Virus record (IMG/VR): IMGVR_UViG_3300045963_000043
Coordinates: 1-40,781 of that record
Strand: one strand, 5' to 3'
Length of the DNA stretch: 40,781 bases
Source of the DNA: a virus
The position numbers and the translations under genes are program-made. Every line of letters begins with the position of its first letter. Position 1 is the first letter of the stretch. This document shows, piece after piece, positions 18,569 through 26,660 of this stretch. Under the pieces are notes generated by a model. The model had not been told where the DNA came from and did not search any database. It was given only the letters and a program-made list of their open reading frames with translations.

Positions 18569-19363
18569 TTAATACTCGACTAAATTCTTTTGGTACGCTT
18601 CGGTAATTTTTTCTGCATTTTTGGCGTACTCATCCTTGCTCATGGCATCAATCTGTGCTTGAGTAAAGACATACCTACGACCTGCTGGATTCTTACCAGA
18701 CTTCGATGTCTGTGTCTTAGTAGATGGTGATTTGGCTTCTATACTCCGCCAAATAAGGTCTGCACCTTCAGGAGTATCATAAAGTTTCTGCTTCTCCTTA
18801 GACATCCTATCAAAGTAGGGTTTAATCTGCTCCAGACGTTTTAGAGACTCGTCTCTCGACACTCCCCAAAGTTTGTCAACTTGAGAACGTACAGCTTCAA
18901 TCTGTGTTGCTTGTTGCGAAGCTTTTATAAAGGCGATGCCATTTTTCAAACCCTCTGCACCAACTTCTTTTACAAGAGATTTAATCTCGTATAGAGTCTC
19001 GCCAAAGTCTTTGATGGGCATACCAGTAGCTTTTTCAAAGTATTTTGCAAACTTCTCATCAAGCACCACCTCTTCGTCTGGTAGTTCAAGGTCTGGCTCT
19101 TCTTCTGGTAACTCTTCCTCAAGGGAGGGTAAATCAAGCAAGTCGTCGTCTTTATTCTCTACTGGTTCTGTATCACCATCGTCGTCGCCGTCGCTCTCAA
19201 CAGTTGGTTCAGGTACGGAGTACCCATCTTCATCTTCGTCAATAAAAACTTCCACACCCTCATTATTGAGGAACGTTGATGCCCGTTCCGACACTCGCGT
19301 CAGCGAGGGTTGCGCTGGCGACGTTTGGGCTAGTTGGGTCGATGCTGGTTGCTGGTCTGCCAT
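18569..19363 (-). CDS. Capsid assembly scaffold
   Basis: A 264-residue protein with a strongly acidic, probably disordered first third (runs of Asp/Glu from about residue 38 to 100) and a helical, coiled-coil-like remainder rich in Lys and Glu. This is the typical make-up of podovirus scaffolds, which fill the procapsid and leave before DNA packaging. The position between portal and capsid genes fits. The start at 19363 has AAAGGA seven bases upstream, so the unusual 101-base overlap with the end of the portal gene looks genuine. Confidence 0.85.
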   Translation of the reverse strand: MADQQPASTQLAQTSPAQPSLTRVSERASTFLNNEGVEVFIDEDEDGYSVPEPTVESDGDDDGDTEPVENKDDDLLDLPSLEEELPEEEPDLELPDEEVVLDEKFAKYFEKATGMPIKDFGETLYEIKSLVKEVGAEGLKNGIAFIKASQQATQIEAVRSQVDKLWGVSRDESLKRLEQIKPYFDRMSKEKQKLYDTPEGADLIWRSIEAKSPSTKTQTSKSGKNPAGRRYVFTQAQIDAMSKDEYAKNAEKITEAYQKNLVEY

Positions 19364-21125
19364 ATGTATCCTTTAACATGTTTAAAAGTTGATTGCCGCC
19401 GTCGGCTTGAATTTGCTGATTAACAGCATTTGCACCACTTTGACCACCAACTTGTGTCAGTGGGTCTTCGGCTGGACTTTCCTCTTTAACCAGAAACTCT
19501 TCTGGGTCATCGAACGGAAGGTTACGCATCACCCGTCTTAGCACAGCACCTTTGTCAATCATTTTCGCCATCTCTGGGTCTTGATTAACAGCCGCCAAGA
19601 AGTCATAAATGTCTTGCAACTTCTTGCGATTTTCAATGATGTGGTCGCTACCTTTTGCCTCTATACGCAAATCTTGCATATCAGATGGTGTAACCTCAGC
19701 GTAGTTATACTGTCCAGCAGTATCACCTGCATAACGTACAATACTTTTAGTGCTTTTGTACTGCTTATAGATTTTGATGATTTTATCAAGTGCACGTGTA
19801 AGTCCACGCTTTTCTAGACGGCGGTGTACGCCACTTAATCGGTTGCCGCCAGCCTCCCGAATAGCTGCAATCTCTGCCGCCGTCACACGTTCACCATTGC
19901 GCGACGCTCCTGCACCAACAAGTGGACCAGTTCCACTATTTTTGTCTATCGCCGCTTCAACATAATTTGCTTCTTGGTAAGAGATACCAATGTTAAATTG
20001 CGCAGGAGGCATAGGACGTACATCATCATGTTCGTTTACGCGCAACACTTTCCCAGGTTCTGCATAAACTTCTTCAACATCTAGGGAGGTGCCTTCTTTT
20101 AGAGTCCACATCGGATTGACAGTCAATTCTACACCATCAAGGCGCTGATTCTCAAGGATGTTGAGTACATGTATTAACCCTAAAGAAGATTGCAGTGCAC
20201 CAATACCATACACAGTGTCAAGCACAGGTATGTAAGAGCAAAACACCATAGGTACGCCGCATTCGTACTTATTCTCTTCCACGCGAAGTAGGACATTATC
20301 TGCAAACGTGATAACAACATTCTTATACTCCTCATCATCTATGCAGATTTTACCCCAGTATTCATATACTTCACAGACATCATCATTATCTTTGTTTGGG
20401 TGTAGACCTTGAAATTGCTGTACGCGGTCAAATTCTTTTATACCGCGTATGCCTCTTATCTGGTCTACAACCAACTCGTCACATAAATCGTAACACCCTT
20501 CTGCAATCTCATCTTTGAGTTCGGCGCGAGACATATACACCCTCCTAACAAAGTCTGTCTTCATCGGGTCACGCGCACTGCCACGCACCCAACAGTCAAA
20601 CATATTCAGAAGCTGTAAATCAACACTGTCTGTGTCATCATCCCAAGGAAAGAATAGACAACTGTTGCCAGTGATGATAAATTGTCGCACGAACTCATCC
20701 ATGACAATCTCAAAATCAATGTCTTTAAGTTCGTCACGGATAAATTTACGCAAGACGCGCGTCGCATCAATATCTGACGGGCGGCGCGGTGATGCTTCAA
20801 ACCAGTTGTCATTAGGAAAAAGTGCACCGAGAAGATACGCGTGAATTGTCTCAACGACTTCAAATGCTTTGCCGCGGTCGATGTGATGCCGCCACTCTGT
20901 ACCAACATTACCAACTGTATCTACTTGTTTTGCGCGCAACTCAGACTGCGCCTTTGACGACGCAATGTATTGCGCATATGTCTCTATCCAAGTTTCTTCG
21001 ATATCTTTACGACAACTCTGCATTTCCGCCAGAGTGTAAGTGACATATTCAAGTATCTTTGTCTTTATATCAGACTCTTCTACAGAGAGCCCCCGTATCG
21101 ACGATTTATTTTCAGATGACGACAT
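19263..21125 (-). CDS. Portal (head-tail connector) protein
   Basis: A 620-residue protein with the order typical of T7-like portals: a helical N-terminus with a Trp-rich helix (EETWIETYAQYIA), a middle with LFPNDNWFEASPR and GNSCLFFPW, then a SGTGPLVGAGASRNGERVTAAEIAAIREAGGNRLSG stem region (split here as PLVGAGASRNGERVTAAEI). The C-terminus is proline and alanine rich. The portal is the twelve-fold ring through which DNA is packed and ejected. The gene overlaps the terminase gene by 46 bases at its start and the scaffold gene by 101 bases at its end. Confidence 0.9.
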   Translation of the reverse strand: MSSSENKSSIRGLSVEESDIKTKILEYVTYTLAEMQSCRKDIEETWIETYAQYIASSKAQSELRAKQVDTVGNVGTEWRHHIDRGKAFEVVETIHAYLLGALFPNDNWFEASPRRPSDIDATRVLRKFIRDELKDIDFEIVMDEFVRQFIITGNSCLFFPWDDDTDSVDLQLLNMFDCWVRGSARDPMKTDFVRRVYMSRAELKDEIAEGCYDLCDELVVDQIRGIRGIKEFDRVQQFQGLHPNKDNDDVCEVYEYWGKICIDDEEYKNVVITFADNVLLRVEENKYECGVPMVFCSYIPVLDTVYGIGALQSSLGLIHVLNILENQRLDGVELTVNPMWTLKEGTSLDVEEVYAEPGKVLRVNEHDDVRPMPPAQFNIGISYQEANYVEAAIDKNSGTGPLVGAGASRNGERVTAAEIAAIREAGGNRLSGVHRRLEKRGLTRALDKIIKIYKQYKSTKSIVRYAGDTAGQYNYAEVTPSDMQDLRIEAKGSDHIIENRKKLQDIYDFLAAVNQDPEMAKMIDKGAVLRRVMRNLPFDDPEEFLVKEESPAEDPLTQVGGQSGANAVNQQIQADGGNQLLNMLKDTYGRPATSIDPTSPNVASATLADASVGTGINVPQ

Positions 21126-22672
21126 CGGTCTTTATCTCCTTTTGTTCTCTGTCTGGTAGGTGTGGATAAGTGCACAATTGCAGATATGACGTCTAAACAA
21201 TCATCCTGTTTACCTTCAGGGTGTTGGCGTATCTCTTTTGTTAGAGGAGTATTATTTATAATCCATGCAAACGTAAAGAATTTGTTTAGCTTGATGACAG
21301 GCTGTAACGCATTTGTAATACGTGTCTTTTTGTCACCTGTCTCATGTACAGCTTTTACAACGATGTTTCTATTATACGTTGAGCGTTCACGAGAAATTGC
21401 GTGTGGTAGTAATTCACCTACACCCCTAATAAGGACGTTACACATAACAATACCGAAACGTTCACACTGCTCATAGATTAGTGCAACAGTCTCAGAAGTA
21501 AGTATTCGTTTTGCAAACAAATAAACGATGTATAAATTCATCAAATCATCTTGTCCGCCTACGGCTAAAGCTGTGTTATCTACACGTCCAGCCTTTTTGC
21601 CAGATGAAGGGTCGACCGTCATAAACAGGCGAATCCTTTTTTGCACCCCTCCTGTGTTTATGGTAGCATAACCGTCTCCACCAAAATGGACACCAGCAGG
21701 TGCAAGCATATTGAGCAAACCTTCATCAAGAACAACTTCATCGTCTGAGATGTGTCGCAACAAGTACTGTGCAAAGAATTTCTTGCGCGACATGCGCCCC
21801 ATAAGAGACTCGATGTAAGCGTCATTGAACTTCTCAGGATAAGTGTACCCATCCTCGTTGTCTACACCATTAGCGTATATGTTCGCCTCAAACGTACAGA
21901 ACTTCAATGTCGCCGCATTTTGCTCAATGAAACTGTAGTAATCCCAAGGATAGTACGGAGTGCCAATAACATACATTGAGTTGCCGAGCCACTCACCAAA
22001 AGAAGGTGTGATTTGGTCAAAGATTGGCGGGTCAAGTACACTGAACGCGTCCATTGCCCAATCTTTAATCTTATCCGCCTTGTCTTCGTTGTCACTGTTC
22101 TGGAAATCTACCGCATCGTCATTGATAATTAAGTCGTAATGTTCACCAGTGTTGGTGCTCAAAACAGAACCTGCAACAAGCGTAGGTTCTTTTAATTTCT
22201 TTGAGCGAATGACTTGTATAGCTTCGCGCGACCAAATGATTTTCTTATCTTCTGCTTCAGTATCACTGTCACCACTCATTGCACGACGGCGACGCGAGTG
22301 CGCATCCAGAGAGGGTATCATATTTCCCGCGATATGTTCGCGAACATTCCACACCTTCTCTTGTAGTTCTGCATTTTCAAAGTACTGCCGCACTTCGCGC
22401 ACAAATGAGCGCGACAAGTCTTTTGTATTAGTGGAGTATAAGATGCGAATATTTGGATTACGGTAGATACGCCAAAGTATGTAAAGGATAAGTAGCGTAG
22501 ACTTTAAATGTCCGCGCGACACCTTCATAAACTTTGATGCGTAGAAATAATCATCAAGTTGCGGTGAACAAAATTCATCCATCATTTCAAAATGGATTCT
22601 AGAAAAGTTGCGTGACCCACCGCGATAATCAAGAGCGTCACACAACTCCCACGGGTCATGTAAAATGCTCAT
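21080..22672 (-). CDS. terL: Terminase large subunit
   Basis: A 530-residue packaging motor. The ATPase part has a Walker A-type SRGHLKST at residues 52-59, a nucleotide-sensing segment RILYSTNTKDLSRSFVREV, and a Walker B-like DLIINDDAVDF. The nuclease part begins with FMTVDPSSGKKAGRVDNTA (the first metal-binding aspartate) and ends with EGKQDDCLDVISAIVHLS, the usual last acidic motif. It cuts concatemers and drives DNA into the procapsid together with the portal. Here it lies upstream of the portal gene, unlike T7, where it is the last virion gene. I could not identify a small terminase subunit. Confidence 0.92.
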   Translation of the reverse strand: MSILHDPWELCDALDYRGGSRNFSRIHFEMMDEFCSPQLDDYFYASKFMKVSRGHLKSTLLILYILWRIYRNPNIRILYSTNTKDLSRSFVREVRQYFENAELQEKVWNVREHIAGNMIPSLDAHSRRRRAMSGDSDTEAEDKKIIWSREAIQVIRSKKLKEPTLVAGSVLSTNTGEHYDLIINDDAVDFQNSDNEDKADKIKDWAMDAFSVLDPPIFDQITPSFGEWLGNSMYVIGTPYYPWDYYSFIEQNAATLKFCTFEANIYANGVDNEDGYTYPEKFNDAYIESLMGRMSRKKFFAQYLLRHISDDEVVLDEGLLNMLAPAGVHFGGDGYATINTGGVQKRIRLFMTVDPSSGKKAGRVDNTALAVGGQDDLMNLYIVYLFAKRILTSETVALIYEQCERFGIVMCNVLIRGVGELLPHAISRERSTYNRNIVVKAVHETGDKKTRITNALQPVIKLNKFFTFAWIINNTPLTKEIRQHPEGKQDDCLDVISAIVHLSTPTRQRTKGDKDRCRHLKINRRYGGSL

Positions 22673-23088
22673 TAAATTAATGACAGTGCGAGTATGATAA
22701 TAGCATCAGTATCTAGTTTAAGTTGAGTCTTGATTGCTGTTACGAGACGGTTGTCTTCTTTGATGACTGTAGCATACTCCCATTCAATTTTAGCGGCTTC
22801 GCCTAAGCTGCTAACTGCGGCTGCTACAGTGTCTAGTTTACCTAACTGTAACAAAGCCAGTCGTAATCTACGAGCATCAACTTCTCTAGGTTGCGGAGGT
22901 GTTGGAATCGGATCTGGTATAACTACAATGTCGTGTTTCCAATAAGTGTTTCTTAGGACAGACAGAGTAGGCTCTGTAACGCCGCTAAAATCAGGCGCAT
23001 TATTAACCCAAGGTATAGGCGTGATGCAAGGTTTGAGAGGATCGCCTGATGGTGTTTCGATGTAGATTGTAGTTGAGTTGCGATTCAT
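22672..23088 (-). CDS. Tail-fibre-associated small protein
   Basis: A 138-residue protein. Its second half has a pattern seen in many phage fibre-associated proteins: a proline-rich hinge (PDPIPTPPQP), then R-R-L-R-L-A-L-L-Q-L-G-K-L-D-T-V-x-A-A-V, then K-I-E-W-E-Y-A and a C-terminal hydrophobic helix. Such proteins usually follow a fibre gene and are thought to bind or cap it. Here it lies directly downstream of the fibre-like gene at 23090-23680 and overlaps the terminase start by one base. The exact role is not known. Confidence 0.65.
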   Translation of the reverse strand: MNRNSTTIYIETPSGDPLKPCITPIPWVNNAPDFSGVTEPTLSVLRNTYWKHDIVVIPDPIPTPPQPREVDARRLRLALLQLGKLDTVAAAVSSLGEAAKIEWEYATVIKEDNRLVTAIKTQLKLDTDAIIILALSLI

Positions 23089-23089
23089 T

Positions 23090-23680
23090 TTATTTCACCG
23101 CTAGACGATATTGAACTTGCAATCCTTCATATACAGGATTTGGTGTGCCAGCAATCACTAAACTTTGAAGATAATAACTTTGAATAGTAGGAGTAGCGCT
23201 ATTAGCTACCGTGCCAGATGTAGTTATTAAATAATTCCAAGCAAAAGCAATCGCGAAATAAGTACTAGCCGTATAAGTGGCAGTGTTGGTAATGTTCGAT
23301 ATTAATACTGTATTTGTTCCATTATTGTCGAACTTATTTAAATTAATACCTCTATAATTACTGCCATTATTAGCACTGCCTGTTTTACCTGTCCATAATA
23401 TCTTTTCAGCAAAAATATTATATTCAGGGCTGTCAATACCGAAATTGACGTTAATACTGCCTGAGCTATTAATCAATTGAGCGAAAGGACTTATCATCAG
23501 TGCTGACAGCCAATAAGTACCGTTCCACTGCCATTGAGTTTGTGTACTCGGATTTACCCACAAATCGCCAATCACCAACGCAGAGCCATCTACGCGGGTT
23601 GTAGGTTTTGTGGAAGTGTAGAAATTTGCGACACCATTAATTACAAAACCATTCTGTAGAGGAGAGTTAAGGTCTATCAT
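23090..23680 (-). CDS. Fibre-like protein, candidate receptor binder
   Basis: A 196-residue Ser/Thr/Asn-rich beta protein. Residues about 25-58 contain the motif GDLWVNPSTQTQWQWNGTYW, which is common in phage tail fibres, including those of cyanophages. The rest is built of short beta strands and aromatic residues and ends in a Tyr/Val-rich segment. It is much shorter than usual T7-like fibres (over 500 residues) and no large fibre exists elsewhere, so host recognition may be shared with the extended nozzle. The four-base overlap with the upstream gene shows it is part of the same transcript. Confidence 0.6.
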   Translation of the reverse strand: MIDLNSPLQNGFVINGVANFYTSTKPTTRVDGSALVIGDLWVNPSTQTQWQWNGTYWLSALMISPFAQLINSSGSINVNFGIDSPEYNIFAEKILWTGKTGSANNGSNYRGINLNKFDNNGTNTVLISNITNTATYTASTYFAIAFAWNYLITTSGTVANSATPTIQSYYLQSLVIAGTPNPVYEGLQVQYRLAVK

Positions 23681-24084
23681 GACACCAACCTAATAGTAGA
23701 ATCTACAGTAACAGTCGTACCACCAGCTTCTGACACCATCGTAAGTCTAATACTGTCTAGTGCTACTTCCACATTAAAAGCGTTAGAGCCATTAGCAGTA
23801 AATGTCGAATCTGTACTGGTTGGACTGAGGTTAAACCAGTTGGTACCATCCAATGTACCTTCAGCGCGTAATGTTACACTTGTGTTAATTGCAGCAATAT
23901 TAAACTGGATAGTAGCACGACTATACCCAATCATTGGTACAGCCGCCGTTGAACTTGGAGCTATCAATTGAGCATTTACAGTTTTTATAGTCGCATTAAT
24001 CGGACGAACAAGCTGTGCGTTTTGCGGATTTACTTTGTCAGCCGTTACGTTGTCGTACATCGTCTGTGCAGGTACTACACCCAT
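23677..24084 (-). CDS. Beta-rich head decoration or fibre protein
   Basis: A 135-residue protein that looks like one beta-sandwich: RATIQFNIAAINTSVTLRAE, then the G-T-L-D-G-T-N-W-F-N-L turn, then strands up to a TVTVDSTIRLV end. Such D-G-T-N-W folds are common in capsid decoration and carbohydrate-contact proteins of phages. It lacks a signal peptide. It lies just upstream of the fibre-like gene. I cannot tell decoration from tail use by sequence alone. Confidence 0.6.
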   Translation of the reverse strand: MGVVPAQTMYDNVTADKVNPQNAQLVRPINATIKTVNAQLIAPSSTAAVPMIGYSRATIQFNIAAINTSVTLRAEGTLDGTNWFNLSPTSTDSTFTANGSNAFNVEVALDSIRLTMVSEAGGTTVTVDSTIRLVS

Positions 24085-24142
24085 TCTATACTCCTAATTT
24101 AATAATTAAAGCGGTGACAGTTAAACCGCCACCGCCGTGTGA

Positions 24143-24619
24143 TTACATACCGATTAAGTCACGAATTTCGACAATCCAGCGAATACGCTTAGAAGCCGTT
24201 CCAGTTACGGTAACAGTCAACGATTTGGAAGTGTTGTTGTACGCAAGTGCAAGACCTGTAGAACCAACAAAATATTGAATGTATGGATTGGCATCAGTTG
24301 CCGCCGCATCCCACTCAAGCGTGGTACCACTAGCAGCGACAGTGCCAGCAAGGTTAGTTACCGATACTGCAAAACGTCCAGAGCATAATACTGTAGTGTC
24401 TGTGTCGTTAAACGCAGCAAACAGACCTTCTCCAAGAAAAAGTCCGCTAGCTGGTAGGATTAAACGACCGCCAGTTGCAGGGTTATCTTTTGAACGCAAG
24501 TAGATTTCAGTCGCGGTTGCATCGAGTGTTACACCCTCCCAAACCAACTTAACGTCTTGTACACCGTTACGCCACGATTCTCCAATCTGTGAACCTGTTG
24601 AATCGGATATTTTAGACAT
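24143..24619 (-). CDS. Beta-rich structural protein
   Basis: A 158-residue protein, mostly short strands with many Thr, Ser, Ala and Gly. It begins with SKISDSTGSQIGESWRNGVQ and ends in an amphipathic segment RIRWIVEIRDLIGM. The composition fits a virion surface protein. No family recognised. It sits between the Gln-rich coiled-coil gene (overlap of eight bases) and the beta-sandwich gene. An abundant minor capsid or decoration protein is plausible from its placement, but not shown. Confidence 0.55.
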   Translation of the reverse strand: MSKISDSTGSQIGESWRNGVQDVKLVWEGVTLDATATEIYLRSKDNPATGGRLILPASGLFLGEGLFAAFNDTDTTVLCSGRFAVSVTNLAGTVAASGTTLEWDAAATDANPYIQYFVGSTGLALAYNNTSKSLTVTVTGTASKRIRWIVEIRDLIGM

Positions 24620-25034
24620 ACATACTCCGTGCCCGTGTAAGTGAACTAATTAAATTTGACCTGTCCGCAGATGACGTAGCACTAACCTTCTTCTGCTTTT
24701 CGGTAGCAGTGTTGGCAGCGTTTGCCGTAAGAGCCGACTGCTCTTGTTGCATACTCCCAAATAGTGATGCATCATTCTGCGCCGCCAAATCAGTCGACCT
24801 TTTTAAGAGAGTGTCGCGCCGACTTGCGTTGTCCGCTATCTGCACTTCTCTCTGCTGCGCTTCCAGTTGCCGCGTCTGCGCCGCCTGTTGCAATGCCAAT
24901 TGTCTCTCCTGTAGAGCCATCTGCTGTTGCTGACTCTCCTGCTGAAGTTGAGTCGTCACGTTGAATTGCGACTGTCTCTGGTCGAGTTCCGCCTGACTCG
25001 GACCACTCACTACTGGTGCTGGTGCGCCTCCCAT
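24612..25034 (-). CDS. Gln-rich coiled-coil protein
   Basis: A 140-residue protein with a long glutamine-rich helix (QQQQMALQERQLALQQ is the core), then a polar helix ending in SSLTRARSMYV. It resembles small coiled-coil phage virion or assembly proteins found near the fibre genes. The ATG at 25034 has a purine-rich GAAGAG upstream. About 245 bases of it are also covered, in another frame, by the ORF at 24790-25221. Confidence 0.6.
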   Translation of the reverse strand: MGGAPAPVVSGPSQAELDQRQSQFNVTTQLQQESQQQQMALQERQLALQQAAQTRQLEAQQREVQIADNASRRDTLLKRSTDLAAQNDASLFGSMQQEQSALTANAANTATEKQKKVSATSSADRSNLISSLTRARSMYV

Positions 25035-25221
25035 TCTCTTCTATACCCTCTTCACTAAATATGTTCTTCGTCCGTCCGTAAACGTGCCCTTGTCGCGCCT
25101 TGCGCATATACATTTCCTTGTCTTCAGGAATGTAGTCTGGCTCATTAGCCAGCATCGCCTCTTCACGCGTCATCTGCTTTACGACAATACTCTTATAAAG
25201 CTTCTGTGCGTCATCACTCAT
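24790..25221 (-). CDS. First gene of the leftward arm, long overlap with the next
   Basis: A 143-residue ORF starting at ATG 25221. Its first 60 residues look like a real protein: helical and charged, with KQMTREEAMLANEPDYIPED and YMRKARQGHVYGR. The remaining 80 residues are a Ser/Gly/Ala/Thr low-complexity tail encoded in the same bases as the next gene but in another frame, which is what a shadow of a glutamine-rich gene would look like. AGGAGG lies eight to ten bases before the ATG, a strong binding site, and this gene is closest to the leftward promoter region. No family recognised. Confidence 0.55.
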   Translation of the reverse strand: MSDDAQKLYKSIVVKQMTREEAMLANEPDYIPEDKEMYMRKARQGHVYGRTKNIFSEEGIEENGRRTSTSSEWSESGGTRPETVAIQRDDSTSAGESATADGSTGETIGIATGGADAATGSAAERSADSGQRKSARHSLKKVD

Positions 25222-25292
25222 GTGATACCTCCTGTGGATGTACAGTGCTGTCGTAGTTTACGCTGTCGCGCGCACGCCACTCTATAATATAA

Positions 25293-25298
25293 ATTATA
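25293..25298 (-). promoter_or_regulatory. Possible leftward -10 box
   Basis: TATAAT on the minus strand, about 70 bases before the first leftward gene. No recognisable -35 sequence lies at the usual distance, so it would need an activator or be fortuitous in AT-rich DNA. Confidence 0.25.
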
Positions 25299-25600
25299 CT
25301 AAGTCTTAAGTATATGTGAGGGAGTATATAAGGAGTAAGAGTAAAGATAGATGCGCAGAAGTTGATGTTATTATTGGTGGTGTAGGATTTTATCACATAA
25401 ATTTTTAGGTTACTTAATACACATACACATACACACAAATACCCCCTATGACCTTTAGACATCACCACACTGGCGCCTCACTCAGACAATCTTCAGCTAT
25501 GCGGCGCTACCATGGAGGGAGTGTGAAAGATAGACGGGTGACAGTCTGTAATGCAGTCAGAGCCAGTAAGGGTGTATGTATTGAATTGGATAATTTACCC

Positions 25601-25690
25601 ACATATACGCACACACATACACACACCCAACACATGCACACACCACACACGCGCTACTTCACCACATCAACAACACACAAAGCTACACAC
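25601..25690. repeat. A/C-rich low-complexity tract
   Basis: About ninety bases made almost only of A and C on the plus strand, dominated by CACA words and CACACA runs, with a smaller similar patch near 25417-25440. The opposite strand is correspondingly G/T rich. Such asymmetric tracts are found at some origins and recombination-prone sites. The sequence does not show which applies. Confidence 0.7.
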
Positions 25691-25730
25691 CTTACTAGGA
25701 GCGCGATAGAGACTTTCTTTTGCAAAACGC

Positions 25731-25759
25731 TTGACATTTCCTTGCACATCGGTTAGATT
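25731..25759 (+). promoter_or_regulatory. Strong sigma70-type early promoter
   Basis: A perfect TTGACA (25731-25736), a 17-bp spacer and TAGATT (25754-25759). It lies about 90 bases upstream of the first rightward gene, so the transcript would carry a leader containing the two repeats at 25804-25848. Confidence 0.75.
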
Positions 25760-25803
25760 AAAGGAGTCGAGAGAACGACGAAGACGGACTGAGGGAAAGA
25801 GGT

Positions 25804-25819
25804 GTAGCACTACAGCTAT
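25804..25819 (+). repeat. Leader repeat A, copy 1
   Basis: GTAGCACTACAGCTAT, identical to bases 26691-26706 upstream of the first ParB-like gene. Both copies lie in 5' leaders of early genes, about 30-40 bases before the start codon, suggesting a shared transcript-level or operator function. Confidence 0.7.
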
Positions 25820-25824
25820 ACTTC

Positions 25825-25848
25825 ACACAACCAATTACAGGTTATAAA
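25825..25848 (+). repeat. Leader repeat B, copy 1
   Basis: A 24-base sequence with core CAACCAATTACAGGTTAT that ends two bases before the start codon at 25851. An identical copy stands at 26176-26199 before the start at 26201, and a shorter copy at about 27705-27726. The AGG in its middle is the only Shine-Dalgarno-like element before these starts. Confidence 0.8.
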
Positions 25849-25850
25849 AC

Positions 25851-26045
25851 ATGACACATGATGACGTATTCAGCTATTCACTTGATGCAAAACAATTTCA
25901 TTTACACTACAAACGAGTTCGCTACTCCTTCTATACTCAAGAAGAGTTAGACGTATTCAGGACAGGCTTGTTTGCTGCTATCCAATCAGGTGATGCTTGC
26001 GCCTACCTCTTAGGGATTGCTATTAGTGGAGTGTTAAACAAGTGA
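25851..26045 (+). CDS. First early protein
   Basis: A 64-residue protein and the first gene behind the strong early promoter. It is aromatic and mixed charged (HLHYKRVRYSFYTQEELDVF), with a C-terminal hydrophobic helix (CAYLLGIAISGVLNK). No family recognised. First-transcribed small proteins in lytic phages usually redirect host functions, so a host-takeover role is a reasonable but unproven guess. It overlaps the next small ORF by four bases. Confidence 0.65.
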   Translation: MTHDDVFSYSLDAKQFHLHYKRVRYSFYTQEELDVFRTGLFAAIQSGDACAYLLGIAISGVLNK

Positions 26046-26146
26046 CTTACCGCAACTGGTTAACAACCTCACACTACAGACAAGCCCTTCTTCGCTGTCG
26101 CACTGTAACTGAATTAGACTTTGCTTTTCTTTGTTGGAAGTCTTGA
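26042..26146 (+). CDS. Tiny coupled ORF
   Basis: A 34-residue ORF starting at GTG 26042 within the previous stop (GTGA) and ending at TGA 26144-26146, inside the -35 box of the next promoter. The peptide is helical and basic with the pattern YRQALLRCRTVTELDFAFL. The coupled start and sensible composition support it; the short length keeps it uncertain. No family recognised. Confidence 0.4.
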   Translation: MTYRNWLTTSHYRQALLRCRTVTELDFAFLCWKS

Positions 26147-26173
26147 CAACCGCCCGATAATCTGCTTTACTAT
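26143..26173 (+). promoter_or_regulatory. Second early promoter
   Basis: TTGACA at 26143-26148 and TACTAT at 26168-26173, a 19-bp spacer that is longer than ideal. It stands just before the second copy of leader repeat B, as the first promoter does before copy 1. The repeated arrangement strengthens the call. Confidence 0.55.
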
Positions 26174-26175
26174 AA

Positions 26176-26199
26176 ACACAACCAATTACAGGTTATAAA
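26176..26199 (+). repeat. Leader repeat B, copy 2
   Basis: The same 24 bases as 25825-25848, ending one base before the ATG at 26201. Confidence 0.8.
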
Positions 26200-26200
26200 C

Positions 26201-26446
26201 ATGTCACACTCTATCAACTACTACATCCAATTGCCTGATAACGTGTCTGAATACATTGATGATAAGTCTATCGATGAGTTATTAGATAGTTCTAAAGAAC
26301 TTCTGTATGCTCATACCGTTCTCACGTACCCTAACCTACACTCAGACTCACACGTTACAATTGCTACTGATTTACTTGCACAGTATGGCATCACGCTAGA
26401 AAAGTGCATCACTCTAGCTCACGGCTTATTATCTAAGGTGTTGTAA
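26201..26446 (+). CDS. Early hypothetical protein
   Basis: An 81-residue acidic, helical protein (INYYIQLPDNVSEYIDDKSI, then two helices ending in KCITLAHGLLSKVL). It is introduced by its own promoter and leader repeat B. No signal peptide and no family recognised. The next gene begins two bases after its stop codon. Confidence 0.65.
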   Translation: MSHSINYYIQLPDNVSEYIDDKSIDELLDSSKELLYAHTVLTYPNLHSDSHVTIATDLLAQYGITLEKCITLAHGLLSKVL

Positions 26447-26448
26447 TT

Positions 26449-26649
26449 ATGGCTTACTATCTACTGCTAGCATATTATATGCAATGCTTCCGCTCGTACC
26501 ACCATCTCAACAAGACTGACAGCTACACTCGCACTGACAACATGCAAGAATTTAATGAAGTCGTGATGCAACTGCTAGAATCATCGTCTATGACTGAATA
26601 CTTTGGAGGGTATAAGACAATTGAAAACATATGGGATTTAACTAGCTAG
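26449..26649 (+). CDS. Early hypothetical protein
   Basis: A 66-residue protein with an aromatic N-terminus (MAYYLLLAYYMQCFRSYHHL) followed by a polar helix with a Ser-Ser-Ser turn and an end in ENIWDLTS. The first 14 residues are hydrophobic but too short for a sure membrane helix. It follows the preceding gene by two bases, so the two are co-translated. No family recognised. Confidence 0.6.
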   Translation: MAYYLLLAYYMQCFRSYHHLNKTDSYTRTDNMQEFNEVVMQLLESSSMTEYFGGYKTIENIWDLTS

Positions 26650-26660
26650 TATACTCCTCA

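Larger units (their letters stand above)
25222..25850. other. Divergent gene-free control region between the arms
   Basis: This 629-bp stretch separates the leftward virion arm from the rightward early arm. It contains TATAAT-like boxes on both strands near 25283-25298, a very A/C-rich tract (25601-25690), a consensus rightward promoter (25731-25759), and the first copies of two repeats (25804-25819 and 25825-25848) just before the first early gene. ORFs that can be opened here are low-complexity and lie over the promoter, so I do not believe them. I see no clear -35 box for the leftward promoter. The region is the obvious place for early promoters and possibly the replication origin. Confidence 0.7.

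Noticed and set aside
18936-19376. 146-residue plus-strand ORF with Ser runs
   Set aside because: Antisense shadow of the acidic scaffold region (Asp/Glu codons read as Ser on the other strand).
25214-25468. 84-residue minus-strand ORF in the divergent region
   Set aside because: AT-rich and low-complexity, overlaps the control region and the start of a better gene, and has no ribosome site.
25448-25756. 102-residue plus-strand ORF with a Thr-His repeat stretch
   Set aside because: It lies over the A/C-rich tract and a consensus promoter, has no ribosome site and owes its repeat to CACA words.
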